From Tridacna crocea (taxonomy: Eukaryota > Mollusca > Bivalvia > Cardiida > Cardiidae), in assembly GCA_943736015.1 (NCBI GenBank), contig OX031062.1, positions 52,688,962 through 52,752,961 on the forward strand: a stretch of DNA of 64,000 nt, in the 5' to 3' direction. Every line of letters starts with the position of its first letter. Within the stretch, counting starts at the first letter, position 1. Below the pieces are notes generated by a model that was given only the letters and a program-made list of their open reading frames with translations, was not told the DNA's origin and searched no databases. The position numbers and the translations under genes were made by a program. Positions 24,101 through 32,529 of this stretch are shown here, piece after piece.

Positions 24101-27100
24101 CACAAGAAGTCATTAATGACAAACTTGGCAGAAAAGGAGCTGAAGCCAGGTTGGTATGCTTCACACATTGTTTTGCTATCACCTTTGTTTTAGGGTAATT
24201 AGAACACAGGATAAGATAAATGTACCTATAAGCTATAAAATAAAATTCTCTTCATTCCTTACAATTTAATATTACCGACAACATGTACCCTAGGAAATAA
24301 TTCAAACTGCTTTCATTTTCTTTAGTTTTATATCTAATGTTGGAATTTCTAGAGCCCCTTCCACTCATATTTGTATGGCGTAAGAATACAACAGGAAACA
24401 GTTTTCAGATCCCCAATACTGAAATTAACCTATAGAACAAAAGTAAATGAGCAAAGCAGTGTGTAAGACCCCCAAAAGTAACCTACAGCAAAACTTTTCC
24501 TGGCACAAAGTAATTTTTTTTCATGGAGCTATGAAAAAATTTTCTCAGCCAATCAGAACTTGCCAGTGTTCATGAACTGATATTAAATTATTGAGATGTA
24601 CATATAGTAATGATATTTTTCTTTGTCTTTGACTCTAATTTTATGAACTCCAAGAGAGATAGAAATTAAGATCAACCTATTTACCCGTTTACCACACAAC
24701 CCTTCTTTTGACGACCCTGAGAAAGAGGCCTTTAGAAAACGTTGTTGGAAAAGGAGAAATTGTTGGTAACCAGCATTTTCTTCTTTTTTCAACAATGTTT
24801 TCCACCCTTTACAAGACCATTTTCAGTCTCTCTTATTTTTGTCTTCTACAAATTTTTTTGATTTGGACAAATGTAAAACTTTGTTGTTTGGTAACAAGTT
24901 AAAAGTACATGTATTGGTATATTAAGTGCTACATTTTACTTTACATAAATACATTTTACACCTGTGTAATTGAAAGCTTTGGAAATACTAGAAACAATAT
25001 GATTGCTTAAAACCAGTAATTTCCTCTACTACTTTTCTAACTAGGTATGTTTCCTATATCAATTGAGTGTTTGAGTGTTATTCATTTCTTTACATTTCCT
25101 TTGAATGTTACTCTTCTAAGGAAATTATATTCGGTTTCAGTAAGTCTAAGGATGGTTTGAATATTACTTATTATAGCTTGCTTAACTTAAGACATATAAT
25201 GGTCATTTCTAATCATAATTTTGATCATAACTGTTCACAGGAAAATACAAGATCCAGAAGAGATGGAAATGGCTTATGAGCTCAAGTCTCAACTGCTGAA
25301 GAATGTAGAAATGCAGAATCAGAAACTGAAAACAGAGTTTACTCTACATGAGAAAATGACAGAGTCAAGAATGCTGAGTCAGCAAAATAAAAGACTTCAT
25401 GAAGATGTGACTTTGTCTAGAGCTAACTCAATAAGACTGATCAAGTTGTTTGAAAAGAAGGCAAAAGAGGGTTAGTACTGTACTTCATTCATAAATTATC
25501 TCTGTTCCACACAACAAAATTTTAAACAGGCTCAAATTGAAAACATTTGCTAACAAAAGAATGATTGAATGTTGGTTGAATACTGAAGCTGCTTTTTTAA
25601 CTCTATAACAAATAATTTTGAGCTGTTATGACCCTTGGGTAAAAGCTTGTTAAAAACATTGTGCGATAAGGAGAAAATGCTTGATACCAACATTTTCTCC
25701 TTTTCCCAAATTGTTTCTATCCCATTAAAAACAAATCTCACCATTTGAACTATATTTGACTTGTTCTCTGTAGATGCTTTCAGTTTGGGCTAGTCTAAGG
25801 CATGGTCCTCTGGTAAAGAGTTGAAGGGCTTGTAAACATTGTAGGAAAAAGAGAGAGTGCTCAGTACAAGCATTTTCTCTATTTCCCACAGATACATGTA
25901 TGTGATGATAAAAAATGTTGTCAATGAAAAAAAAATGATGGTTTTACGAAGCAGCAAATTGCTTTTCATATTTTTCATATTTTCTGGTCTGCAATAAGAG
26001 CATATAAATATATAGCTGCATATTAATTTCTTGTATTCGAAAAAATTGGTATCTTTCACCAATTACCAAACGACAATATTTTAGACTGGTCCACATTGAA
26101 AACATAATTGCAGATGACAAAATAAAAGTGAGTGAAAATTTGCAATTTGTTTTGTGAAGGATAGAAAACATTGTGGGAAAAGGAGAAAATGCTGGTTACC
26201 AGCATTTTCTCCTTTTCCCACAAATTTTTTAAAGGTTTCTTTCTCAGGGGCATCAAAAGTAGGGATTGTGTGTTAATGGGTTAATTACATGTGTCTTCAT
26301 CTTCAGCGGATATTCACCTCAAGGAAATGAAGGATGAACTACGGGGTGCCCAGGATTTGGCAGAAAAGTACAAAAATTTGTACGAATTAGAACGTAGAAA
26401 AAATATGAAAGATGGAGAGATATTACCTCCTGTTGTCGAGATTACAGATACAAGGTTACCCACAAATCCATCCTCCTACACATTTCTAGGGGGCAATGTG
26501 CGAGTCAATGATGTTATACGTAAAAATGAGGTAAACTTTTTATTATTTAACAGTATATTTGGTTAACTCTTTACCAAACAACAAAATTTTGGACTGGTCG
26601 AAATTGAAAGCATTTGCAGATGGCTGAATAAAATTAATGTGAATCAAAAATTGAAATTTGATTTGGAAATAGTAGAAAACATTGTGGGAAAAGAAGAAAA
26701 TGCTGGTTACCAGCATTTTCTTCTTTTCCCACAATGTTTTCAAAGGCTGTCTTTCTCAGGGTGGCTAAAATTTACCCCTTTTCCCTCAGTGTTTTCTACC
26801 CATTTAGTCAGGTACTATCATTTTTATCCAGTTTGATACCTTTTATGTATATGCTGTAGATATAGAGGAGCCATAAGAACAGCAATAGTTTGTTGTTTAA
26901 CTCTTTGCCAAACAAAATTTTGCACTGGAACAATTGAAAATATTTGCAGACAACTAGTCAAATATTGCTTAACTTTCTACCAAACATGTCCTGGTTTCTC
27001 GACCCTGGGAAGGAAAGTTTTTGAAAACCTTGTGGGAAAATGAGAAAACGCTGGTTACCAGCATTTTCTCCTTTTCCAACAAAGTTTTCTGACCTTTTAA

Positions 27101-30100
27101 AGACAAATTTCATAAATCCAGATACTTTGAATTTGTTGTCTGCAAATGCTTTCAATATGGACCGGTCTAACCTTTTGTCATTTGGTAAATAGTTAAATAG
27201 TTATTTCTGTATTTGATAGGCTAGAAAACCATCATTTTCTTCTTTTCCTACAATGTTTTCAAATAGGCTACTTCCTCAGGGTAGTTAAAACTCGGGATTG
27301 TGTGGAAAAGGATCAAAAGAACACTCAGAAAGAAAGTTATAAATTTTATTACCTAAGGTCCCAGCCCCTTGATTTATACACATAAAATGTAGTATTATTT
27401 TTCTGTAGATGGTGTTGATCAAGCTCATTGTTTTCTCCTTTGCTCATAATAATTTCTACCCTTTTCGGGTTCCAGTCCATTATTTATACCTCATTTCCTT
27501 TGTTCATCTACCAGTGCTTTCATTTTGTCTTCAATCTCTTTACCACACAACCATTTCTTAGACTTATCCAAATCAAAAGAATTTGCAGATGATAAATGCC
27601 AATAAACCTGCTACTGAAAATGGAGAAAACATAGGAAAAGGAGGAAATGCTGGTAACCAGGCTGCTTTCTCAGGGTCGTTAAAATTGTGATTGTTCGGTA
27701 AAGAGTTAAATCGCTATTATGGTAAAGAGGGAAACAGTTTCATTATAAATGGAGAAGCTTTTGGGACAAACAGTGAAGATTCAAGATGGGACTATACTTA
27801 AAAATACAGGTGCTTGTTGAAGAAGCCAAAGATCTCAAAGCAGAAATCAAGAGATTGAAGGATGACAATGCTAAACTAATCAAGAAAACCAAATCAGCAT
27901 TAGGGGACAGGGATGTGTTGATGGTATGTATAATTCTATTTGTGATGTAATGATTGCTCCATCAATGATGATTTTGTATGATCCAAACTCAGTGTATGAT
28001 TATTTTCCAAGCTGTAATCACTGAATGAAGGAATACATTGCTAAACATATCAAGAAAACCAAATTAGCATTAGGTGATATGGATGTGTTGTTAGTATGAA
28101 TTTCTTCCCCTCCTTAAAGCTGAAATCAGTAGATTAACCCATTACCGCACATTCCCTACTTTTGACATGCCTGAGAGAAAAGCCGTTTGAAAACATTGTG
28201 GGAAAACGAGAAAATGCTGGTAACCAGCATTTTCTCCTTTTCACACAATGTTTTCTACCCTTTACAAAACAAATTTCAAATTTCAAGTCACTTTTATTTT
28301 GTCGTCTGCAAATGCTTTCAATTTGGACCAGTCTAAAATATTGTCGTCTGGTAACAGGTTAAAGAAAGAAGATGCTAAACTAATCAGGAAAATGAAATCA
28401 GCATGGTATAACAACGAAGTACAGTTAGTATGTTTGAATCCCCCCACCCCCCTTTTCCTTTGTAATGTAGCTATGGTTCCTTTCACGAAATTTTGGCTGA
28501 CAAAACATTTTACAGATACCAAATCTCAGAGAGTATAGGCAGGTATTCATTAGGTCTGTAGTCTTTAGACATAATAAGTAAATTTTTTGCTTGGAAAATA
28601 ATGAAGGAGCACTTCACATGGCTTGCATGACAAGTTAAATTTTCTAGCTTTTTTTTTGTGTTTATGTTTTTGAAGGCATTTCTATTTACATGTAACTCTT
28701 TACCATACAATTTCTCCTTTTCCCACAATGCATTTGTCCTTTTCCCACAATATTTTCTACCCAATCAAAGTCAGAAATCATCAAAGTATCAAAATTTAAT
28801 TTGTTATCTGCAGATGCTTTGAATCTGGTCCAGTCCAAAAATTTGTCGTAGGAGATTGCAAATTCTTGGACTTATCCCATTTGAAGGCATTCCCAAGCAA
28901 CAAAGAATATGTCGCTCAATTTGCAGCTACTAGTATCTCTGTCAGGCCAAAACATAATGTAGAATAAGGAGTCAGTGCAAGTATTTTCTCCTTTTTTCTA
29001 ACAACATTTTGAAAACCATCATTTTTGGAGTTGTAAAGATGAGGGATCGTTTAACCCATTGCCACACAATCCCTACTTTTGACGCCCCCTGAGAAAGAAG
29101 CCTGTAGAAAACTTTGTGGGAAAAGGAGAAAATGTTGGTAACCAGCATTTTCTCCTTTTCCCACAATGTTTTCTACCCTTCACAAAACAAATTTCAAATT
29201 TTCAGTCACTTTTATTTCGTCGTCTGCAAATGCTGCAAATTTGGACCAGTCTAAAACATTGTGGGAGAAGGAGGAAATGCTGGTTACCAGGTTTCTACAT
29301 GGTTTCTTTCTCAGGGTCGTCAAAAGTAGGGATTGTGTGGTAATGGGTTAAGAGGACTTGACTCATATTCATCAGTATGTGACCCCTCATGCGAAAAGAG
29401 ACAATCTGCAAATACGTACATTAATCAGATCAAAACATATCACAATAGTGCATGTCAGTTTTAGTTGATAGTTCAAAAATGATTGTATGACAAAGTACAT
29501 TGTAGTTTGACCATTTCTTACACAAAAGATATCTTAAAAAGGAAATGTGTTGAGCCTGGTAAGCCTGCGCTATTCACGCAGTCTGCTCACGGTTGACGCT
29601 TTCTGCAGTTCCCAGATGGTCCCTTTTTGCGTGACAGGTCACATTATTTTGTTTTCTCTGTTTTCTCGTTTCAGCATCGCCTAGAGACAAGTGAAGCAAA
29701 CAGAAGAAATTTGTTAAAGAGAGTTGAAAAAGAAAAAGGCCAGGTAAGATTGTATGAGCAATTTTTTATGATCAATCTTGAGCTCTGACATATGTTTCTT
29801 TTCCTACAAATCTTTCTACTCTATCAAAGACAACTTCCACAATTTAAGTCATTACCAAATGACAAAATTCCAGACATGTCCAAATTGAAAGCATTTGCAG
29901 ATGACAAATTAAAAGTTACTGAAAATTTGAAAATTGTTTTGTGAAGGGTAGAAAACACTGTGGGAAAAGGAGAAAATGCTGGTTACCAGCATTTTCTCCT
30001 TTTCCCACAATGTTTTCAGAAGACCTTTTGACTGGGTCGTAAAAACCAGGGATTGTTTGGGAAAGGGTTAAGCCACATTTATTTTGCCATCTGCAAATGT

Positions 30101-32529
30101 TTTGACATTGGACAGGTCTTGTACAAATCTTATTGTGTTGCTCAGGGTTAAGATTTATCAAAAACTGTTGAATGACACACAATGGAAAAACGTTCAAAGA
30201 AAAGAGTAATAAAGTTTATGAATAGTTGAAAACATTTTGGAAAAGGGACAATAACTTGTAACAAAAAAATTCTCCATTTCCCAGAATATTTTCCAGAATT
30301 ATCAAAGTGGTAATTGATTCATAATTTTTTTCTTTTGATCCAGTACAAGCAACTGTCCAGAAGTTTAACTCGACAAGCGTCTGACTGGATTTTACTGAAG
30401 AAACAAATAGCACAATTTGATGAGGAATACCGTTGGAGTCAGGTACTGAAATTTTTTTGAATTCACAAACAAACATAGGGAAAATAAGATACTGGGATAA
30501 AACAGTATATTTGTTGAGACACAATCAAGAAAATATTCTTTTATTTAACTCTTTACCACACAATCTCGAGTTTTAAGTACCCTAAGGAAAAATCCATTTG
30601 AAAATATTACAAGAAAAGGAGAAAATGCTGGTAAGCAGCATTTTCTGCTTTTCTACGATGTTTATTTTGTCGTCTGCAAATGCTTTGAATTTGAACTAGT
30701 CTAAAAATTTGTTGTTTGGTAAAGAGTTAAACCTATTTCTTTTACATGGATTGTTTAATGCATATTAACCTTAGACCCTGCTAAATAAATATGAAACTTT
30801 AAAACCTGTAGTAAAAACCTCAAAAATGCTGTTTCAAACTTATTTTTTAGAGAATAGTATTTTCTTACTAGACTGTGTAGATCCAAGATCACACTACATT
30901 ATGTGCAGTCTGATCTTGATCTACACTGTTTGCTAAAGGTCAGTGAGTTGTGCCTAGCAGCTTAAATGTTGATTTAACCCTTTACCCCACAAGGTATTTC
31001 TGTGGTATCTCTAATTGACCCTAAATAACAGCAAGGATGAAGCCGTTTTTTATGTGTGTATGACACCTTTTGATAGTGTAGAAAACATAGTGGCAAAAGG
31101 TGAAATTGCTCGTCACGAGCAATTTCACCTTTTGCCACAATGTTTTCCCAAGGCTTCTACGAGCAATGCGTAGAAATGAGTATCTATGGAGTAAAAGGTT
31201 ATTGCTCTTGGTGGTTGCTTCCTGAAAAGTATAGCCAGTACTTGCCCTGTGATGTGGGTACTTCTAAAGGTTGACCACCCTTATTTGGGAAATCTCAGTT
31301 TCAAGAAATCATGTAATGGTGAGACTATGTTTGCTGACAAGTCTTAACTCATTCCCAAACAAGCCCTGAGTTTTGAGTCTGCAGTACAAGTCTTTAGAAA
31401 ACACTGTGGGAAAAAGAGAAATTGCTCGTAACGAGCAATTTCTCCTTTTCCCACAGTGTTTTCTAGCCTATCGGAAAACTTTCTGCCATTCTCATAAAGT
31501 TCAAAATTGTCATTTGCAAACACTAATTGAGTTTGAGAGAGTCTAAAATTTGTCATTCGGGAAAGGGTTAAGTATTGCTTTAATTCTAAATTTAAACAGC
31601 AGCTACCTTGTCAGGTCAGATGTTCTGTTGTATCCAATGTGATTGCTAGTCTTTGACCTTAAATAAGAATCGAGTTATCCTTTATTTGTGGAAAACAATA
31701 TTTAATTTTTACAAAATGACAAAATGTTAGTTGTCCAAAATGAACAAGTTAACCTTTTACCAAACGACAAAATTTTAGACTGGTCCAAGTTGAAAGCACC
31801 CGCAGATGGCAAAATAAATATAACTCAAAAATTGAAATTCGTTTCCAGAAGGGTAGAAAACATTGTGGGAAAAGGAGAAAATGCTGGTAACCAGCATTTT
31901 CTCCTTTTCCTACAATGTTTTCAAATAGCTTCTATCTTTGGATCGTAAAAACCAAGGATTTTTTTTAAATTTTCTAAAGGGTTAAATGGGAAAAACCATT
32001 GAAGGAAAAGGAAAATGCTGGACACCAGCATTTCTTCTATTCCCACAGTGTTGTCAAAAGCCACCTTCTGTGGGTTGATTAAAACACAGGATTGTGTGGT
32101 AAAGGTTTAATCCCTTACCACACAACCCGGACTTTTTATGACCCTGAGTTGGAAGCCTTTTGAAAACATTGTGGGAAAAGGAGAAAATGCTGGTAACCAG
32201 CATTTTCTCCTTTTCCCACAAAGTTTTCTACCTTTCCCAAAATAAATTTTGATTTTTGAGCCATATTGATTTTCAATTGGCTTTCAATTTGGACTATTCT
32301 GCCGTGTGGTAAAAAAGTTAAGTAATGGTAGATTACAGTATTATACAGTAATTTTGTTGAATTGCCTTTCTATCAGGTCATAGGTCTCTGGTTGAAAAAT
32401 GCCAGGACTAGAGGTAAAAATGTGTTTCCCCCTCTTGCTCCTGAACCATTACAAGACATGGTTCACAATGATACGGAGCTTAATGATGAATCCTATAGCC
32501 AAGATCAGGACCAAGTGTCCACAGAGTGA
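15143..32529 (+). CDS. Coiled-coil protein of 401 aa, ten exons, not identified
   Basis: Exons: 15143-15166, 17224-17289, 22313-22468, 24079-24149, 25241-25470, 26307-26530, 27810-27923, 29675-29743, 30344-30442, 32377-32529. Every join keeps phase, and the summed length (1206 nt) is exactly 402 codons with TGA. The first two exons (MSSKESFK and DEVDFVTPPSP...) are the least certain, and a further exon between 17290 and 22312 cannot be excluded. From residue about 31 the chain is mostly charged heptad-like helix (KLQEDLQTFEERN, KLKTEFTLHEKM, EIKRLKDDNAKL), broken near residues 230-255 by a Pro/Gly-rich stretch (LPTNPSSYTFLGG). The C-terminus is acidic and Gln-rich (SYSQDQDQVSTE). A cytoskeletal, centrosomal or ciliary role is possible but is only a guess. 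Introns carry more than 30 transposon insertions and two decayed exon copies. Confidence 0.82.
15358..15564 (+). mobile_element. TTAA MITE lacking most of the left hairpin arm
   Basis: TTAA at the left, GTTA at the right. The left stem is replaced by GGGGTAGATCACCAGC, so the hairpin is broken. It lies in intron 1 of the coiled-coil gene. Confidence 0.85.
15565..16999. other. Intron 1 interval without recognised gene
   Basis: A small hairpin at 15773-15808 (ATTACGCACA / TGTGCGTAAT) and a C-rich patch near 15970-16030 stand out. A TGCGCATG motif (NRF1-like) near 16215, followed by an open stretch ending in a GGTAAA donor near 16459, could be an alternative first exon, but this is weak. The rest shows nothing. 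Confidence 0.4.
17000..17165 (-). mobile_element. TTAA MITE, decayed copy
   Basis: ATCATTGTGGCAGAGC, CCTTTTCCAACAG and TTTTGTCATCTGCAAAT remain. It ends about 60 bp upstream of exon 2 of the coiled-coil gene. Confidence 0.5.
17334..17602. mobile_element. Hairpin MITE with long terminal inverted repeats and CAGGCTAATCC core
   Basis: The left end TGCAACAAGCAAAAAGGG matches the inverse of the right end (CCTTTTGGCGTGTTGCA), and the match continues through GACATTTGCGTAAAGTGTC. Two inner palindromes (GTGCAGTCTGCACAGGCTAA and GTGCGGACTGTACAGGC) lie within. It starts only about 45 bp after exon 2 of the coiled-coil gene. Confidence 0.75.
17628..18079. mobile_element. Foldback element with 5-bp target duplication (Transib-like ends)
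   Basis: Nearly the whole element is one inverted repeat: arms of about 210 bp around a short centre near 17850 (TTTTTTACCCTGG). Termini CACGGCGGGGAATCACG and the inverse match. It is flanked by ATAAA on both sides (17623-17627 and 18080-18084). A 5-bp duplication with a CACGGCG heptamer resembles Transib transposons; no transposase is present. The second copy at 20362 is closely similar. Confidence 0.88.
18521..18749 (-). mobile_element. TTAA MITE, complete copy
   Basis: TTAA at the left, TCAA at the right; hairpin with GGTAACAAGC tip. The interval 18080-18520 before it is plain intron. Confidence 0.92.
18798..19019 (-). mobile_element. TTAA MITE, diverged copy
   Basis: CACCCTTTACC and GGTAAAAGG termini, hairpin GAAAATGCTGGTATCCAGCA with a T-run in the right stem; TTAA degraded. 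Confidence 0.82.
19017..19175 (+). mobile_element. TTAA MITE, decayed copy
   Basis: CTTTACTAAAAAAAACATTTC, the GAGCATTTGCAAATGACAA arm and GCTACCAGTATTTC remain. 19176-19577 shows nothing further. Confidence 0.6.
19578..19805 (+). mobile_element. TTAA MITE, complete copy
   Basis: TTAA at both ends, hairpin tip GGTTACC with small stem changes. It is head-to-tail with the next copy through one shared TTAA. Confidence 0.93.
19802..20033 (+). mobile_element. TTAA MITE, complete copy
   Basis: TTAA at both ends (left shared). The hairpin tip is GGAAACC. It is clearly diverged from its left neighbour, so the pair arose from two insertions and not from a recent duplication. Confidence 0.93.
20362..20810. 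mobile_element. Foldback element with 5-bp target duplication, second copy
   Basis: Same family as 17628-18079, with arms of about 210 bp. Termini CACGACGGGGAATCACG and CCCCGCCGTT are flanked by TTTAG on both sides (20357-20361 and 20811-20815). The different duplication shows an independent insertion. Confidence 0.88.
20816..21021 (-). mobile_element. TTAA MITE, diverged copy abutting the foldback element
   Basis: TAATCCTTTAGCACAC and GGTAAAGAG termini; hairpin shortened to GCTGGTATCCCAC. It begins right after the target duplication of the foldback element. Confidence 0.8.
21040..21178. mobile_element. TTAA MITE, decayed copy
   Basis: CTCATCCTGAGAAAGTAG, TTTTTCCACAATGTTTTC and GGTTAAGAGTTAA remain. 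21179-21680 shows nothing else. Confidence 0.55.
21690..21835. mobile_element. Hairpin MITE with CTGATTGGCTAAACCA core, diverged copy
   Basis: GAAAGTAACACGGCTTCTG and its inverse CAGAACTTGTGCTACTTG flank a centre with repeated TTGATTGACTA motifs. Related copies lie at 22091 and 55978. Confidence 0.6.
22091..22225. mobile_element. Hairpin MITE with GGCTAAACCA-type core, diverged copy
   Basis: TTCTTAGTCTAATCCTAGA at the left and AGGAATTAGACCAAGAAT at the right are inverted. The core GGTGAACCATTTGATTTAGCC is inverted around its centre. Confidence 0.65.
22806..23181. mobile_element. TIR element with degenerate 9-bp target duplication (Mutator-like)
   Basis: Termini CATCTTCGCAAGCCAAG and the exact inverse CTTGGCTTGCGAAGATG. 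Flanks ATATAGCCA (22797-22805) and ATCTAGTCA (23182-23190) agree at 7 of 9 bases. The interior matches the element at 49401 in inverse orientation. No transposase. Confidence 0.75.
23397..23623 (+). mobile_element. TTAA MITE, complete copy
   Basis: TTAA at both ends; hairpin with one stem change (GGGACAAGG). Confidence 0.93.
23654..23882 (-). mobile_element. TTAA MITE, complete copy
   Basis: TTAA at both ends, perfect hairpin GGTAACC; among the best preserved copies. Confidence 0.94.
24681..24902 (-). mobile_element. TTAA MITE, complete copy
   Basis: TTAC at the left, TTAA at the right; imperfect hairpin (GTTGGTAACCAGC). The interval 24150-24680 is intron with no recognised feature. Confidence 0.88.
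25500..25565 (+). mobile_element. TTAA MITE, left-end fragment
   Basis: CCACACAACAAAATTTTAAAC and CAAATTGAAAACATTTGC remain. Confidence 0.65.
25597..25824 (-). mobile_element. TTAA MITE, complete copy
   Basis: TTAA at the left, TTGA at the right; hairpin tip diverged (GCTTGATACCAAC). Confidence 0.88.
25826..25900. mobile_element. TTAA MITE, hairpin fragment
   Basis: GTAAACATTGTAGGAAAAAG and AGCATTTTCTCTATTTCCC remain of the central hairpin. Confidence 0.6.
26055..26284 (+). mobile_element. TTAA MITE ending 23 bp before an exon
   Basis: The left end is diverged (CACCAATTACC), TTAA is at the right, hairpin perfect to ACAAATTTTT. Exon 6 of the coiled-coil gene starts at 26307, so its pyrimidine tract lies almost against the element. 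Confidence 0.9.
26563..26770 (+). mobile_element. TTAA MITE, right end truncated
   Basis: TTAA at the left; hairpin with GAAGAAAATGC/GCATTTTCTTC, paired changes on both arms. The right terminus is lost after CAGGGTGGCTAAAA. Confidence 0.88.
26897..26953 (+). mobile_element. TTAA MITE, left-end fragment
   Basis: TTAACTCTTTGCCAAAC and ATTGAAAATATTTGCAGAC remain. Confidence 0.7.
26969..27196 (-). mobile_element. TTAA MITE, complete copy
   Basis: TTAA at both ends; hairpin with small stem changes (GAAAACGC). Confidence 0.92.
27193..27314 (+). mobile_element. TTAA MITE, right-half fragment
   Basis: It shares TTAA with its left neighbour; contains GATAGGCTAGAAAACC and the right stem to GATTGTGTGGAAAAGG. 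Confidence 0.75.
27531..27709 (+). mobile_element. TTAA MITE lacking the right hairpin arm
   Basis: CTCTTTACC start and TTAA end. GGTAACCAGG is joined directly to CTGCTTTCTCAGGG, as in the copy at 5521. Confidence 0.85.
28022..28438 (+). pseudogene. Two decayed tandem copies of coiled-coil exon 7
   Basis: Copy one (about 28022-28106) keeps ATCAAGAAAACCAAAT and GGATGTGTTG of exon 7 (27810-27923). Copy two (28112-28136 plus 28363-28438) keeps AAAGCTGAAATCAG and GATGCTAAACTAATCAGG and is split by a TTAA MITE. Both have lost the GTATGT donor frame (TTAGTATG) and are not needed for the open reading frame, so they look like dead duplicates. A minor splice form cannot be excluded. Confidence 0.85.
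28134..28362 (-). mobile_element. TTAA MITE inserted inside a duplicated exon
   Basis: TTAA at both ends (28134-28137 and 28359-28362), full hairpin with GGTAACC. Taking out the element and one TTAA leaves a sequence that aligns without gaps to functional exon 7, which shows the target and its duplication directly. Confidence 0.96.
28694..28852 (-). mobile_element. TTAA MITE, rearranged copy
   Basis: AACTCTTTACCATACAATT joins straight to right-stem sequence, and CCTTTTCCCACAAT occurs twice. Confidence 0.7.
28855..29050 (+). mobile_element. TTAA MITE, decayed copy
   Basis: TTGGACTTATCCCATTTGAAG arm in diverged form, GCAAGTATTTTCTCC, and GGGATCG before the next TTAA. Confidence 0.6.
29051..29351. 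mobile_element. Chimeric TTAA MITE: whole minus copy joined to a plus right half
   Basis: TTAA at both ends. A minus copy with full hairpin runs to GGACCAGTCTAAAA, where a second hairpin half starts (CATTGTGGGAGAAGGAGG), ending with the plus right terminus GATTGTGTGGTAATGGG. Both outer ends are therefore of the same type. Confidence 0.85.
29800..30150 (-). mobile_element. Older TTAA MITE split by a younger one
   Basis: TCTTTCTACTCTATCAAAG (29812-29830) and GCCACATTTATTTTGCC (30072 on) are adjacent parts of a minus copy. They are separated by the complete copy at 29844-30071, which sits in a TTAA. Confidence 0.75.
29844..30071 (+). mobile_element. TTAA MITE, complete copy nested in another
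   Basis: TTAA at both ends, perfect hairpin; inserted into the older copy described at 29800-30150. Confidence 0.94.
30545..30730 (-). mobile_element. TTAA MITE, internally shortened copy
   Basis: TTAA at both ends. The right stem CTACGATG is joined to TTTATTTTGTCGTCTGC, so about 40 bp are missing. 30731-30973 is intron with one small inverted motif near 30900. Confidence 0.88.
30974..31202. mobile_element. TTAA MITE, subfamily B, second copy
   Basis: TTAA at the left, TTAT at the right. The hairpin GGCAAAAGGTGAAATTGC with tip TCGTCACGA is perfect. Inverse orientation to 1695-1921. Confidence 0.9.
31344..31571 (-). mobile_element. TTAA MITE, subfamily C, second copy
   Basis: TTAA at both ends; hairpin GAGAAATTGCTCGTAACGAG with main-family outer stem. 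Close to 10788-11013 (AAACAAGCCCTG, AACTTTCTGCCATT). Confidence 0.92.
31749..31985 (+). mobile_element. TTAA MITE, complete copy
   Basis: TTAA at both ends, perfect hairpin; a short T-run expansion near the right end. Confidence 0.93.
31986..32110 (+). mobile_element. TTAA MITE, right-half fragment
   Basis: Starts at the hairpin (AAACCATTGAAGGAAAAGG), tip GACACCAGC, ends GTAAAGG and a TTAA shared with the next copy. Confidence 0.78.
32107..32321 (-). mobile_element. TTAA MITE, complete copy
   Basis: TTAA at both ends, hairpin GGTAACC. It ends 56 bp before the last exon of the coiled-coil gene. Confidence 0.92.
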
